DNA from: Aquilaria yunnanensis
Taxonomy: Eukaryota > Streptophyta > Magnoliopsida > Malvales > Thymelaeaceae
Reading direction: 5' to 3'
Length of the DNA: 64,000 nucleotides
Assembly: GCA_039654915.1 (NCBI GenBank)
Contig: CM077600.1
Location: 40,966,492 to 41,030,491, forward strand
In this document: positions 33,386 to 48,139 of the stretch, in pieces
How the letters are laid out: each line of letters opens with the position of its first letter
Numbering within the stretch: position 1 is the first letter of the stretch
Made by a program: the position numbers and the translations under genes
The notes under the pieces: model-generated
Told to the model about the DNA's origin: nothing
The model's database searches: none
Seen by the model: only the letters and a program-made list of their open reading frames with translations

Positions 33386-36300
33386 CCTACTACTAGTGTG
33401 TTGCTTATGATTCCTAGTGGTCTTAGACTTCCAGTACATCAAAGCTCCTTTTGCTCCCCGCCTTTTCCTCTTTTCATCCTACTTTCTAGTAAAAGGCTTT
33501 GACTTTGCCCAAAGTGAAAAAAAAAAATCTCCAAAAATCCTTTCTTTGCGTTATTTTAAAGTTTAACCTGCAGAAGGAACAAAGCTTTTGTTTTAGGTTT
33601 ATAAAAGCTAAAACCTACAGCCCTAATACATGCCAGTTGCCTACTACTGCCTACTTTTATGGTTAAAGGCTTAAAGCGTGCGAGTTGTTCACATAAGTAC
33701 ATAACATAAAAATTCATCCACGGTATTTGGCAAAGGTAAATATGTTGATCCAAAGTCACAAAATTTAGTTACAGAAACAAAATCAAGTGGTGATAAAGAT
33801 GTATAAGAGGTGGAAATTATTGAAGAACATCAATGTCAATCACCAAATAGTAAGACTTTTGGAAAAGCAACAACTCCGGATGTTAAGCAAAACCCATTAC
33901 TATAATAAGTTACTTTTTATGAAACAGTATCTCAAGCTGGAAAAAATACTATGGGCTCAAAAATTTGGTCACACAATTATTACAAAAAAAACAATTCAAA
34001 AGTTCATATTCTAGAATTCACTATCATTTTTTTATGCTCTACAAGCAAAAAATAAAAAATTGCATGTTGTAACGTGTTAATAAGAAACAGGGAAATATAT
34101 GAAAAATTGAGAAAAACGATGGTCACAATTGAGAAATTATATGTTTCCTCATCTCTGATAAATTATGTTTTTACAAAGACCAATTCACAAAGTCAGAAAA
34201 TTGAGGAGTCTTTTCACATAATGGAGTGAGATGTTGTTGATTTGAAAATAAGACGAGCATTGTGTGCTAATGGAATTTCTTTTAATGTGTTACAAAATCT
34301 AAAATTTCATGATATGGTTTCTGTAATAAAGAAAGCTCTTAAAGATTATAAAGCATCAACTTTTGAGAAAACGAAAACAACATTGCTTGATGAACGCAAA
34401 AGAAATGTTAAGAAAGATTTATATCCTATTATGGACACTTGCCATGCACAAGGTGTTTCAATTATATCAGACAGATGGTCTAACTGCAAGAATGAAACAT
34501 TGATCAATGTTCTAGTAGTTAATAATCATGGAGCAATATTCTTATATACTGATGATTTTTTAAGGATTGAAAAAACTGGCATGGAAATTGCAAATTATTT
34601 ATTAAAAGCCATTGAAGAAGTGTAGCCTTCTAATGTTTTCTAAATTGTGATTGATAATGCTACTAATTACAATTTTGCTGATAAAGAGATTGAAAAGGTA
34701 GATAAGTATATTTTTTTGTCCCCTTGTATTGTTCATACTTTGAATCTCATATTCAAGGATTTTGCTAAAACATTTGATTAATTGAGGGATATTTATAAAA
34801 AGGGAAAAGAAATTGTGAAATATTTCTTGAATCATTCTATTGTTTTAGCTATGTTCAGAAGTCAATCAAAGTTGAAGTCGTTGAAAGTGGCTAAAATAAT
34901 ATTTGATTCCCATTACATATTGTTGAAGAGACTTATTGATTGTTGAGAGGCCTTAGCCATTACAATTATTACTAATGCATGGAGAGATTGGGTGAATAAA
35001 AGGGATAACCGAATGAAAATGATAAGTATTTTGGTTACTGATACTATTGGTAACAATAATTTCTAGGAAGAAGTTGAGAATATCATTCGTATCACTAAAT
35101 CCATTTATTTATTGATAAAATTTTTGGATGGAAAAGGAGACAAAATGGGTGAAATTTATGAAAGAATAGACAATATGCTTGGTGAATTAAAGCAGATAAC
35201 GCAAAATATCAAGCATGTCTTAATTTTTTTTTTTTTTGTACTTATTTTAGTAGTTACTTATTTGTTAATTATTTTTTTGCACTAGATGATAAACACTCAA
35301 TCTGACTTATTTTTTTTATTTATTACTGTTATTTAATTATTTTTTTTGTTTAATGTCCATGAGTTACTATTATGCAATTTCTTTGTTTGTTGCATACTAG
35401 CGTTTACATTTACGTTTGATGTTTTTTAGTTTCTATTGTTTAATGTCTTTGTTTGTTGCATTTACTTGCGACTCGTCTTTACTACAGCTTTTCAACTTTT
35501 GCTTCTATTTTATTGTTGTAAACTTGTAGCTAGTCCACTCCAAATTTTTTTATAATCATTTTTTTCTTAAAATTTTTGAACTCAACAAATTATGTCTTTA
35601 TATTGATAGACATGAATATTGTATTTCTGAGATAGAAGAAATTGTGTTGGATAGATCGACCAAAATGAATCAAAAAAATTCATTGTCTTGGTTTTGCACT
35701 TACACCAAGATTTTATGATCACAAATGTCTTACAACATTTGCACTGGAAGACATGACTAGGAAGGCTCCTAATCAAAACAAAGAAATGGTGAAGGGACTC
35801 TATGAAGCATTTAATAAAATTGCTGAGAACGCCAAAGAGGCAAAATTGTCATAAGCACAATTCGCAACTTTTCATACACGTAAAGGGCTTTTTTCTATGA
35901 TGGCCGCTCAAACTGATGTTATAACAATACATTCTATTGATGGGTGGGCTTCATATGAATCAGAAACACCAGAGTTAGTTAAAGTAGCCAAGAAAGTACT
36001 ATCTCAACTAATTACTAGTTCATCAGCTGAGAGAAATTGGAGTACTTACTCTTTCATTCACAATATCAAGAGAAATCGTTTGAATTCTAGTAAAGCTGAT
36101 AAATTGGTATTTATTCACTCAAATAATCGTTTGCTATCCCACTTTACTGAAAGTTATCAGAATAAACCCTATAAGAAGTGAGATGTTGATTCTGATGAGA
36201 CTTATATCAATGACTCTACTATTAGACTATAAAAGATAAGATGTAATTTATTAGATTACAACAATGCAACCAAGTCAAATATGTCGGTGGGTAGTGAAAA

Positions 36301-36772
36301 GTTGCAAGATAACCCAATATTAATGTCACATTATAGTGCTCTAAGATTCACCTCAAGTATTAGAACAAGCTTTAGTAAGTCTCAAGATTGTCATTTTTTG
36401 TTACAGTAGGCAAATACTTCTCATTTTACTACTAGCAAGACATCTCAGATGAGTGAGAAGAATTAAGACATAAGAATATATGTTTTTAGATTTCAAGGTT
36501 ATTGATGTATTTTTTTTTTCAAGTTTGATATTTTAACTTGTTTGGATATTCAAATACTCTTATTTTACCAATAATACAACTTTTATGTGTTCTATAAACT
36601 ATGTTACACACATACACACGCACACGCACATGAATTTTATACATCCTTTTAACAAATTACATACCTAAATATTATGCCGAAGTACACTACCCCCATGCTT
36701 GTGTGCCATGGAAGTTAACATAACGCATACCTGTACTGCAAATTTTCCCATACCGCATATCTGGTACCTATG
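32579..36772 (+). mobile_element. hAT transposon with DUF659-type transposase remnant
   Basis: The left end is CATAGTTACCAAATTC and the reverse-complemented right end is CATAGGTACCAGATAT. A perfect 8-bp TSD CGAAGAAC lies at 32571-32578 and 36773-36780. The element includes a dead transposase (33787-36181) and the duplicated 5' end described separately. This is a different hAT family from the 6295-10909 element: the ends and the transposase type both differ. Confidence 0.82.
33787..36181 (+). pseudogene. Degenerate hAT transposase, DUF659 type
   Basis: At 34242-34625 a frame reads RALCANGISFNVLQNLKFHD then CHAQGVSIISDRWSNCKNET and VNNHGAIFLYTDDFLRIEKT, the DUF659 segment of hAT proteins. After a stop, further core blocks follow (VIDNATNYNF, PCIVHTLNLIFKDFAKTF near 34650-34780). 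The C-terminal hAT dimerisation block is at 35897-36181 (SSSAERNWSTYSFIHNIKRN then RLNSSKADKLVFIHSNNRL). Stops and an AT-rich insertion near 35230-35580 break the gene. Confidence 0.82.
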
Positions 36773-36780
36773 CGAAGAAC

Positions 36781-37082
36781 TCGTTGGAGATTATGTCCTC
36801 AGATTTATTCATAATCCTCCAATTTTAGTTTTTTTTTTTCTTTTGGAGGAGGTGGAGGAGTGAATCCGTCGAAAGTGGTGGAGTTGGAGACTGAATTGAG
36901 TGTTTATTGTGTGTTCTACTACTTCCTTTTGATATCGCTTTTGTGCTTGTTTCTCGGCCGACAAACGTGCTCCGATGAGGAACTTCTTCCTCAGCGAGCT
37001 TGTTATTCCCCATTTTTGCTTCTGGTGATCACTTCATGGGCTGCATTTGCTTGCTTTCGTTCTGATTCAACTTTCGTCCATG
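36781..37082 (+). other. GC-richer segment, possible 5' exon of a disrupted gene
   Basis: Between the hAT element and the solo LTR lies DNA with codon-like composition (GGAGGAGGTGGAGGAGTG and on). With the piece at 38627-38772 on the other side of the LTR, it could be the 5' leader of one gene split by the LTR insertion. No homology recognised. Confidence 0.25.
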
Positions 37083-37087
37083 ATTCT

Positions 37088-38621
37088 TGTTGGATTTGTT
37101 CCTCTCATGACTTATGTTCATTTAATTTTGATGATAACAAAACACATTTTTTTTTGTATCTCAAGGCTTTATTTAAAGATTTACATCTTGGTTAGTCATT
37201 CATAAAGTCCTGATCCTTGCTAGAAAAAATATTTTCTCAAGTACATATCAAGTATTTTTAGTGATTCAAACATTACTTGTGAATGAAGAAATCTCATTGG
37301 CAAAAACCTTTTTAAAGTTTGAATGTTTGGAAGCAAGAAAATCCCGGAACTGCGTTTTCAACAGAGTGAAATATTTTCAACTGAGTGAAACTGAAGTCAG
37401 TTTTCGAACCCAAGAGAATTTTATTTCTGGACAAGAAAATCATTTGAGTGAAATGTTTTCAACTGAGTGAAACTGGAGTCAGTTTTCTAACCCGAGAGAA
37501 TTTTATTTTTGGATAAGAAAATCATTCAAGTGAAAATTTTTCAACCGGGTGAAACTGGACTCAGTTTTTGCACCCGAGAGCATTTTATTTCTGGACAAGA
37601 AAATCATTCGAATGAAAAATTTTCAACTGAGTGAAACTTGGATTCCAAACATGCGCGCGAGTTTCCAGTTCGAAAAATCTTTGAAAAATAAATATAAATT
37701 CATGTCACGTCAGTTTTCACGTGTATAAAGCACTGACAGCTCATTAATTACAAATATAGCCGTTGGAAGTCAAACGTTGAATTTTGTTATCAGATAGAAC
37801 TTTCAACCGAGTGATAATATTTCACCCGGGTGAAACTGATGACAGACGCGAATTTCTGTCAAAATTGACAGCAACGTTCACCAGATTTCAAGGAGCCTTT
37901 TTCTGATCATTCCAACGGTCTTTAACGTCTCTTAGGCATCCATTGGAGTATAAAAACATCAAGAATCATCAAGGAAAACTCTCTTGGCAACTAAGAAAGA
38001 AAATCTACTATCTAGAGCTCAAATTTGTTACTTTGCCAAGAACTTGTTCTTTCATTTGCTCATTTAGCCTTAAGAGGTTCTATTGTTCTTACACCTTGTA
38101 ACCACGAGATTATTAAGCTTGTCTTGAGTGATTTCCTTGTAAGGGAAAGAGAGTTAGATAGGTTTCTAGTTAGCCTTTGACAAAACTAGTGAGAGGTGAA
38201 GGTAGAAGGAACTACCAAAGTGTTGTATGCATCTGAAGGCTATTTGTGTATCTTTGTGTTTTATAGTGGAGAAGAAAACTCTCAAGTGGTGAACTTGAGG
38301 AGAGGAGTAGGCTCTCAAGTGGAGAGTTCGAACCTCTATAAAAATTTTCTTGTCCAAGCTTCTCCTTCTCTCTACATACTTGAGCTTTAGTTTGTGTTTT
38401 ATGCTACCTATCTTGAGTAAACTTGTTTGTTTTCAAAACCACTTCAAAGGTAACTTTCAAAGCAAAATTTAGGTGGATTGTGGTAGTCATTTTCTGGTCA
38501 AAACCGAGTTAATCATTGTACTTTAAGTTCAAGTTGAGTTTGAGGTTTCAAGAACTCATTTGGGGATTGTTTTAGAATACAACCAATTCACCCCCCCTCT
38601 TGGTTGCACTTGGGCCAACAA
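37088..38621 (+). mobile_element. Solo LTR, 1534 bp (family shared with 57794-59054)
   Basis: Starts TGTTGGATTTGTTC and ends TTGGGCCAACA, so the tips are inverted TGTTGG/CCAACA. A perfect 5-bp TSD ATTCT flanks it (37083-37087, 38622-38626). No internal retrotransposon sequence is present, so the element was reduced to one LTR by recombination. It contains about 3 tandem copies of a ~78-bp unit around GAAACTGGAGTCAGTTTT (about 37360-37620). TATA-like GTATAAAG lies near 37722. The end sequence resembles LTRs of large Ty1-copia elements, which is inference. Confidence 0.85.
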
Positions 38622-38682
38622 TTCTGATTATTGCCATGTGCTTCAGTTCTCTTTGGTTTACAGATAGTTCAAGTTATCAACC

Positions 38683-38772
38683 ATGGCTCAAACCAGAAAA
38701 TCAAGAAGTGTTAAGCGGGTTTCTTATGTAAGTGACATTGCCCCTAGTAAATATGCAGAGAATAACTCGTAG
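38683..38772 (+). CDS. Possible first coding exon of a disrupted gene
   Basis: After a polypyrimidine stretch ending TTTACAG (about 38652), an ATG opens MAQTRKSRSVKRVSY, followed directly by TATGTAAGT, a perfect plant donor site. Read through, the frame would stop at 38770-38772 after 29 codons. The basic peptide is unlike the surrounding repeats. No downstream exon was found in the repeats that follow. I do not recognise the protein. Confidence 0.22.
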   Translation: MAQTRKSRSVKRVSYVSDIAPSKYAENNS

Positions 38773-38947
38773 ATTGGGGATCGGAGTCGCCCTCTCTGAC
38801 CCTGTCCCTTGTTGTTGCATTGTTAGGAGAGATGAATCGGGGAAGAAGATGAATTTGGGCGAATAGATGTTCTAGTCCTTAAGATTACGTTTTTGTGTCA
38901 GTGTAGACTGAACTTTCTTGTTCTTTCAATATAGTCATTTATTCGTA

Positions 38948-39407
38948 GGGAAAATCACAAAAATCCCCCTATAGTTTGGTTTAACCTAAACTTTGCCCTC
39001 TCTATTCTCAAAAACCTACACTTTATCCCTGTTTGTTTTACAGTATCCAACAACAACTTCTGAAACCCTAATTTAAACTATATGATAATAATGTTCCAAT
39101 AATTTTAAGATTTTTGATATTTTTTTTTACAACCAACCGACTTTTAAAAAATACTGATATATAATTACAGTAGGAAAAATACATTTACAGAAAAGAAAAA
39201 CTAATAATTTAAAATATCTATTAACTATAAAAAAATATTGAAGAGATTGAAATTACTGGAAGATGATTATCGTATAGTTTAAATACAATTTTAGAAGTTG
39301 TTATCAGGCAGTATAAAAAACACAGGGGGCAAAGTGTGGGTTTCTTAAAATAGATGGGGCAAACTGTAGGTTAGGTCATACATTAAGGGGTAATTGTAAA
39401 TTTCCCT
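38948..39407. mobile_element. Short Mutator-like MITE
   Basis: Inverted ends of about 70-90 bp: the left has CCTAAACTTTGCCC after GGGAAAATCACAAAAATCC, the right mirrors it (GGGGCAAACTGTAGGTTAGG to AATTTCCC). A probable 9-bp TSD is TTATTCGTA (38939-38947) and GTATTCATA (39408-39416), 7 of 9. No coding frame. Confidence 0.6.
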
Positions 39408-39416
39408 GTATTCATA

Positions 39417-40160
39417 TGAAAAAAAAAAAAAAGAAAATGTTACGTGGCAGTGTAGGTTTAAAAGTGGCACATAAACAACTTTTACTAAAGATAATGAAGA
39501 AATTGACAAAATAGACTCATATAGAGGTTAGTAGACTTTAAGATGACACAAATTTAGATAATAAAATACATTAAGACGACTGTTATAGTTACGAAACCAT
39601 ATATGAATTTTATTTTTTCTTTTTTATAGTTAGTGGATGTGGCAACGTGACTGGGATTTTAATCATTAGTTCCAGTGATAAAACCTAAGGTTTTTGGGAT
39701 GTTACAAGGATTGAATCTCTAGCATTATTGATGGTCAGTCGATGGATTCGACGGTATGGCGGATGCAACACATGGCTTGGCTTTCTAGGTAGTGATTGGT
39801 TCTGGTGATAAAACTTATGGTTCATGGTTTGCTGGATTTGGGTTTGAGTTATTGTTCTTTTGATCTATTAGATTTTTTTTTTGTTGGTTTATGGGTTTTG
39901 TTTTTCCTAAGTTGGGAGGTAAAGTTTATGTGACTAAAAGATATGAGGGGGAAAGTAATGTATTTTCCCTTTTTCGTGGTAACGCTGAATAACAGAGTTA
40001 AGTTTTGATGTGGTGAATGTAGATATTTGAAAAATGGATATATAAGTGTATGTTAGGGTATATCTCAGGGAGATTTTGGTAATTTTTTCATTATTTTTTG
40101 CAATTATTTTTTACATATTTTTTTGGGACATGATTTGGTCATAAAAAGGGTATTATACAT
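39417..40160. other. Intergenic, no recognised feature
   Basis: AT-rich DNA without supported gene or element ends. Confidence 0.4.
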
Positions 40161-40164
40161 AAAC

Positions 40165-40745
40165 AATTGGGCAAAAAAGGTCTAGAAGAACCACTAGTTT
40201 TGGACCTTTTGCACAATTATGCAATCAACTTTTATTTATGGCCAAATATGCCGTCATATTCAATTAATCCAACTATGTCACTACCATTACTAAGTTTGTT
40301 TAATAATGCCACCAATGTCACTAAGCTGGTGCAATTCAATCATTGTCGTTAATAGGTTGTTCAATTCACTTTTTCAATTACCGCACTTTACATGTTGCCT
40401 AAACTACAAAACTAAAATATCCATCGTTCATCGTCGCCACATAGCAAAGATGGAGAACATAAGGAGAGGAAGAGTCACTCCCATTGTCCCAAGCTCATTG
40501 CTCATCAACCACCTCATTTTAATATCTCCAATTTGATCCTCAATAATTTTTTAATAAAAATCAATACTGGAAGAAGTGAATTATGCAACTTATTAACAAA
40601 AGTAGCAAAACTTGACCAACTTAGTAACATTGCGTTGATGGCATAGTTGGCTACAATTAAAGTTGAATGTCATAATTGAGCTAGAGAGCAAACTTTACTA
40701 TTTTTTAGTATTGTACCAAAAAAATTCGAGGTTTTCCTAACAAAA
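40165..40745. mobile_element. Inverted-repeat (fold-back) element, ends not fixed
   Basis: The left arm (about 40190-40385) and the right arm (about 40565-40730) are inverted copies: for example CACAATTATGCAATCAACTT on the left and CTCAATTATGACATTCAACT on the reverse strand of the right arm, followed by matching TTACTAAG and GTTGTTCAATTCACTT-like blocks. TSD and exact ends were not found. Confidence 0.45.
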
Positions 40746-40773
40746 CTAAAAAAAAAAATTATATGATTTTTTA

Positions 40774-42514
40774 GGGAAAAGTACCAAATTTGCCAATAAT
40801 GTTTGGCTCCCAGACTGAATTTCCAACTAAAGTGTTTTTATGCCAGTATGCCACTAATATTATATTTTGTGATTAGATATGTTGCTAATGCTATCATTTG
40901 GGACTAGATATGCTACCAACAGTTAAGAAACTAATGTAAAAGGTGATAAGTCATTAGTTTTGAAATCATGGGGCAATAATATACTTTTAACAAACTTTTG
41001 GCACTTTATATAATTTATCCTTTCATTTTTTGGTGGTCAGTTAAAAAAAAAAAAGTTAAAGTGTAAAATTTTGAAATAATATTTAAAAAATAAAAAAATG
41101 CAATAAAAAATACTTATTTTTCATTAAGTACTACTCCCTTCGTCCCATATTCTTTGCACCGTATTCCTTTTTTGCGGGTCCCAAATTCTTTGCACCGTTT
41201 CCATTTTTGGTAAATTTAAGCAGTGAAAATGTCTATTATACCCTTACCCTAAACCTCTTAATCTGACCATTTTTTTTTGTTTTCCCTTGCCCAATCTTGT
41301 ATTCCAAGTTCTCCGGTGACGTCCTTCCGGCGACGTACCACCGGCGATGCGTGGACTAAGAGGAGGCAACAAAACAAATCGAGGGATCGGCGAGTTTGAG
41401 ACAATCGATGAGGCGAGTTCGCGACAATCGGCGAGGCTAGTTCGAGGCGAAGCGAGAGGTGATCAAGGATAACGGTGAATTGAGGAGGACGGAAGATCGA
41501 GAACAGGGCGGACGATTCGCTGGCGATTCGACGATAAGGGATTGCTAGAATTGCTAAGATCGATTCGCTGCTGAAATCGTACTCCGGCGACAAGCAACGA
41601 ATTGAGCCAACGAATCGCGATAACAGGAGCGACAAAGGCGAGGGCAACAGATCGACTACGACGATGGCGGCGAATCGACTAAGGCGAGGGCGGTGGATCG
41701 ACAGATCGACGGAAGGATTGACCGAGGCGAGGGCGGCGGATCGACGGCGATCGAGACGAAGCCGATTTGCTCTGTTGTGATTTGTTGCCAAGGGAAAACG
41801 TGGGCAAATCAGTAAATGTACAAGGGAGAATATGGGTAAATTAGTAATTTCATAAATATTCTTAAACTGCGTGCAAAATAGAAATGGTGCAAAAAATACG
41901 GGACAGAGAAAGTATAACTTAACAAAAAAAAAAACTAATAGAACAAGAAATTTTCCAAACCTGTAAATCTTAAAGTTTGTTTGCATGTCATTTAGTACGT
42001 CTTATTTTATATTTTATATTATATTGCTATAAATTTGGTTTCTATTTTATTTTCATCTTTCAAAAATAAGAAAGTGGAGAATCTATAATGTTTTCCATTT
42101 AAATATTGCATAAGAAAGTTAGAACAAAGGTTTTCATACTTCCATTTTTTTAAAAAAATATTTTTTTTTGTGTTTTCAAATATTCCTTAAAAATTTACAT
42201 TTTAATGACTTTAGTTGGTTCACAAGTAAATAATAATACTAATAATAATAACAATAATAATACACAACTATGTAAAGTTTTTTAAGTTTGTTACATGCTA
42301 CGTTACTATCCTAATATTTCAAAATTTACTACTTTCTGTTTTTCCTGTCGTTTTTCTTATGTTTAGTACATATTCAGTCTCAAATTGTAGCACCGGGGAT
42401 ATCTTTGATCAGAAAGAATAACATTCATGGTATATTGGTACAGAAAAGTTTGTTAGGAAATTAGAATTATTAGACCCACGAATTAGATATTATTGGCAAA
42501 TTTGGTGCTTTTCC
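40774..42514. mobile_element. Mutator-like element just upstream of cytochrome c
   Basis: The ends are GGGAAAAGTACCAAATTTGC on the left and GGAAAAGCACCAAATTTGCC for the reverse-complemented right end, both continuing AATAAT. A 9-bp TSD is GATTTTTTA (40765-40773) and GATTTTTGA (42515-42523), 8 of 9. A mariner-like MITE (41134-41912) is nested inside. No transposase frame. It ends 230 bp before the cytochrome c start codon. Confidence 0.72.
41134..41912. mobile_element. Mariner-like MITE (779 bp) nested in the Mutator-like element
   Basis: Inverted ends: CTCCCTTCGTCCCATATTCT on the left and CTTTCTCTGTCCCGTATTTT for the reverse-complemented right end, each followed by TTTGCACC. TA lies outside both ends (41132-41133, 41913-41914). 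The interior (about 41290-41770) is GC-rich with strong strand skew and repeated GGCGA/TCGACGG motifs; a 242-codon minus-strand frame across it is low-complexity and probably not coding. Confidence 0.78.
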
Positions 42515-42523
42515 GATTTTTGA

Positions 42524-44850
<2,327 letters not shown>

Positions 44851-45447
44851 AGATATCACTTATGCCCCTTAAACGCAGTTGCATCCATCATTTTGACATT
44901 GTCGGCAGATTGTTTCTTGCAGAGCGGATAGAATAAGTTAGGCCAACTATGTTGGGCTTGCCCTCCCCTGGATGGGAGTGTTTAATTTTTTAGTACTCAT
45001 TTATTCCTTCTAGAAGAGGCTTACTGTCAATTGGTAAACACGAGCTTTTTGAAGAAGGCGATTGATTTAACATTTCAAGGTCATTTATGGTGAATTACCA
45101 ACTTGGAAATGAAGTTCCTTTTTTAAACTAATCATCATTCTATTGATCTATTATAAGTTCTTGTAAACTAATCATCATTCTATTGATATTGTTCACGAAT
45201 CGAGTATATAATTAGCTGCTGGCCATCTATAGAAATAGAATTGCAGGGAAATTGCGGCCAAGTTCAGGAATATGCTTTTCGAATAACTCGAAATGGCATC
45301 TGAAAAATATGCCTTAGGGTATTTTAGATTAATTGACATTTTCAACCTAGACCCATTTGGTTTTATTAAGTTTGATTAATTCCAAGCGTCTTATTTTTAT
45401 TTTTCCTGAATAGATTTTTTTCCTAAATCAATACCATTTAAAAGTTA
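44851..45447. other. Cytochrome c 3' flank
   Basis: Probable 3' UTR followed by a short direct repeat (AACTAATCATCATTCTATTGAT at about 45127 and 45167). No other feature. Confidence 0.4.
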
Positions 45448-46300
45448 ATGCTTTCTCTGTCCAATTTATTTGAAATAAATCAATTTGCACACAGTTTTAG
45501 ACAAAGCCTTGTTTTTGCATTTGTTTTCCTCTTTTCTCCTTCGTCTATGCCACACCCACATGCGTCCCAGCTACCTTCTCCATCTTTGGCCGCTGCTGCT
45601 GCCTTGCCCAACTTTCATCTTTGCACTTGCCTTCAGCCTTCGTCGCCGCCTAGCCAGGCTTCCGTCTCCACCCTTGTCTTTGACCTTTTGTCGCTACCTG
45701 GCTTGGCTACTGCCTGGCCTCGTCGCCTTGTCGCCTTCGATTTACCTCCTTTCCATCGCCTCCATCCGTTGCCTCATCTTCATCCCCTCTGATTTGCCTC
45801 ATCTCCATCCTTTCCATTCGTCGCCTCGATCTGCCGATGTGCTCGAATCAAGCACCCAATTGAGCACCCCAATATCAGTTGCCTTCGATTCACCTCGCCC
45901 TTGTCGCATCCGTCCGTCGCTTCCTGTTCGTCTCATCTCTGTCTCCCCCATCTGTCACCTTGATCTGCTAATTTGCTTGAATCAAGCACCGAATCGAGCA
46001 CCCAATCTTTGTCGCTTCCAATTCTCCATCGCACTGAATCAAGTACCTTCGTCGCTACCAACCAAGGACAAGAAAATCATCAAACACTAGGATCGGAGAA
46101 TAAACACTAAGACCGGAGGAGATAACAAAACAAAGAAGATTAATGGTGGGTTGAAAGAGGAACACAAGCGTTGAGTGGTGAGAGAATGAGGGGTAAAATG
46201 GTAAAGTTAAATGATAAAAATTACTAAAAGTGAGAATGTTTTAAAGAATTTGGCACAACCCAAAATAAAAAGTGTTGTAAAAAATATAGAACAGAAGCAG
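45448..46300. mobile_element. Mariner-like MITE (853 bp) related to 41134-41912
   Basis: Left end ATGCTTTCTCTGTCCAATTT; reverse-complemented right end CTGCTTCTGTTCTATATTTT. TA lies at 45446-45447 and 46301-46302. The interior is C/T-rich on the plus strand with repeats of ATCGCCTC, CCTTCGATT and GAATCAAGCACC. Plus-strand frames of 114 and 201 codons cross it but are low-complexity. Confidence 0.65.
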
Positions 46301-46643
46301 TATTACATGAATATTATAATTTATTAAATAACACATCTCTTATCCCTAAAGCAGTAAGTCAATAAGCCCGCGTGAGTAAGCGGAAGACCCTCATATGCTC
46401 CTATAAACTTGGCTATTGACCGCTTGCTCATCCCATCTAGCTCATTCAGATACTGAATGGAGGAGAAATGAGGAGATGAGAAAGAGGAGATGCGTGCGAC
46501 AAATGATTAAAAAAAAAACATGCTAGCACAAGCAGCGGTGGAGCTAAGATTTTATATTAAGGTGGTGGGATTTAAGAATTTTAATACAAAATTTATATAT
46601 ATAAATAATTTTATTAAAATTATAGGTAAAATATACTAAACTA

Positions 46644-46883
46644 CTTTCTCATTTTCACATTAATTGACCATTTTACCTTTTTTAACTGAAATTTGACTTG
46701 AACATATTTATGTTAATATGTGTTGAATTTTTTATAAAAAAAATGACATTTAGAAACCATACTTTTTAAAGTTTCATTTTTATATAAAATATTCATATTT
46801 TTATAAGAAATTTTGAAAGAAATAAAATCACAAATTAATTGTTGTGACTAGTGAAAAGATTAGTTTCTATGAAACAAAGGGAG
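46644..46883. mobile_element. Stowaway MITE (family B), copy 1
   Basis: 240 bp, flanked by TA (46642-46643, 46884-46885). Ends CTTTCTCATTTTCACATT and, reverse-complemented, CTCCCTTTGTTTCATAGA. The interior shares long blocks with 55246-55470, e.g. TATAAAATATTCATATTTTT. Confidence 0.8.
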
Positions 46884-46885
46884 TA

Positions 46886-48139
46886 TAATTTTAGTCCTTT
46901 TGATTAAAAATATTGAAATTTATTAATTTTGATCTTTACAATCATATAGCGATTTTAGCATAAAACGAACTCAAATCAATAATAAAGAATAAAAAGAGAT
47001 AGAAATATGAAAATTGAAAAAGTAATCTCACAAAAATTAGATGGTGGTTGGTGTGGAAAAAGGAGAAGTTGCAATTGCAAGTTTTAATTTGTGAAAGTTA
47101 TTGTGACAGCAATCCGTTCTTTTTTAGTAAATGCAACTATATGAATTATGTACTGTTTTAACGAACAAAAAAATCATCGTCAAACTTACTAGATAAAATT
47201 GATGAACATACAAGAAAAAAATCACAAAAACAAAAACTACCGCATGATACTTCACAACTCTCTATTGCTTCATGCTATTCTTTTTCTTCTTTTTTTTCTA
47301 CTGTTTTATGTGATATCTCTATCTCGAGTTTGTATGAACCAAAAATAAATTATATGACTTATTTGTAAGCTAATATGTTTACTTGTTTGTTCCTTATACT
47401 TTAAGTGAATTCCAATTTAGCTTTAACAAGCCACTTAACTAAAGTAATAATAAAAACATCCAAAAACTAATTGAATTTTCAAGTACAAGTAACATCAGAG
47501 GCTAATATATTAACAATGCGTATAAAGTTTTACATAAAAAAGTTAAAATTAATATTTTCTTTACTTTCTTTACTATTTGTGTTGTTATATATAAGTCTTT
47601 ACTATTTAATTTTTTAAAAAAAATTATAAAATACACATTATATATATAATTATGAAGGGAGTTAAAGGGGGAACACCCCCCACTCCCCAGCCCCATATCA
47701 TCACCACTGGGCACAAGCCAACAAGTAAGATATTTGCACGGCACGTCAGTGTAGATTTCACTGTAGATGTGACGGCATGGGCACGTGCGTGTAATGCCAT
47801 CCCGTTTTTACACCTCTAGTCCCGTGCATCCCTGTTAAATAAAGAAAGCCTCTGCTCAACTATTTCAATAACATTCAGAATTGGTTTTCAAAATGGAAGA
47901 ACTCATGCGTTTGATAGAGAGGGAGCATATAGTTTTATATTAGTATAACCTATATGATGTTATCAATCTTTATACACTCTAAAACAGATTTTTGGGTTTA
48001 TTTAAAGTCGAAAACATCAAACAAAACAAGCCGCAACAAGAGGAAGGAAGCCAGAGAACCCAAATCCAAATGGGCACCGTCGTGCTAATCCTGCCCAGGC
48101 ACACCTCTACAGCTTAAACTGGTAGCCCTGACATCTGAT
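46886..48139. other. Intergenic, PPME1 3' side
   Basis: AT-rich, no gene or bounded element recognised; the last ~150 bp is probably the 3' UTR of the PPME1 gene. Confidence 0.4.

Noticed and set aside
41258..41986. 242-codon minus-strand frame
   Set aside because: It crosses the TIR and the skewed interior of a mariner-like MITE; composition is low-complexity Leu/Ser/Arg with no domain.
45448..46090. 114- and 201-codon plus-strand frames
   Set aside because: They lie inside a MITE and read as simple repeats rich in Pro, Leu, Ser and His.
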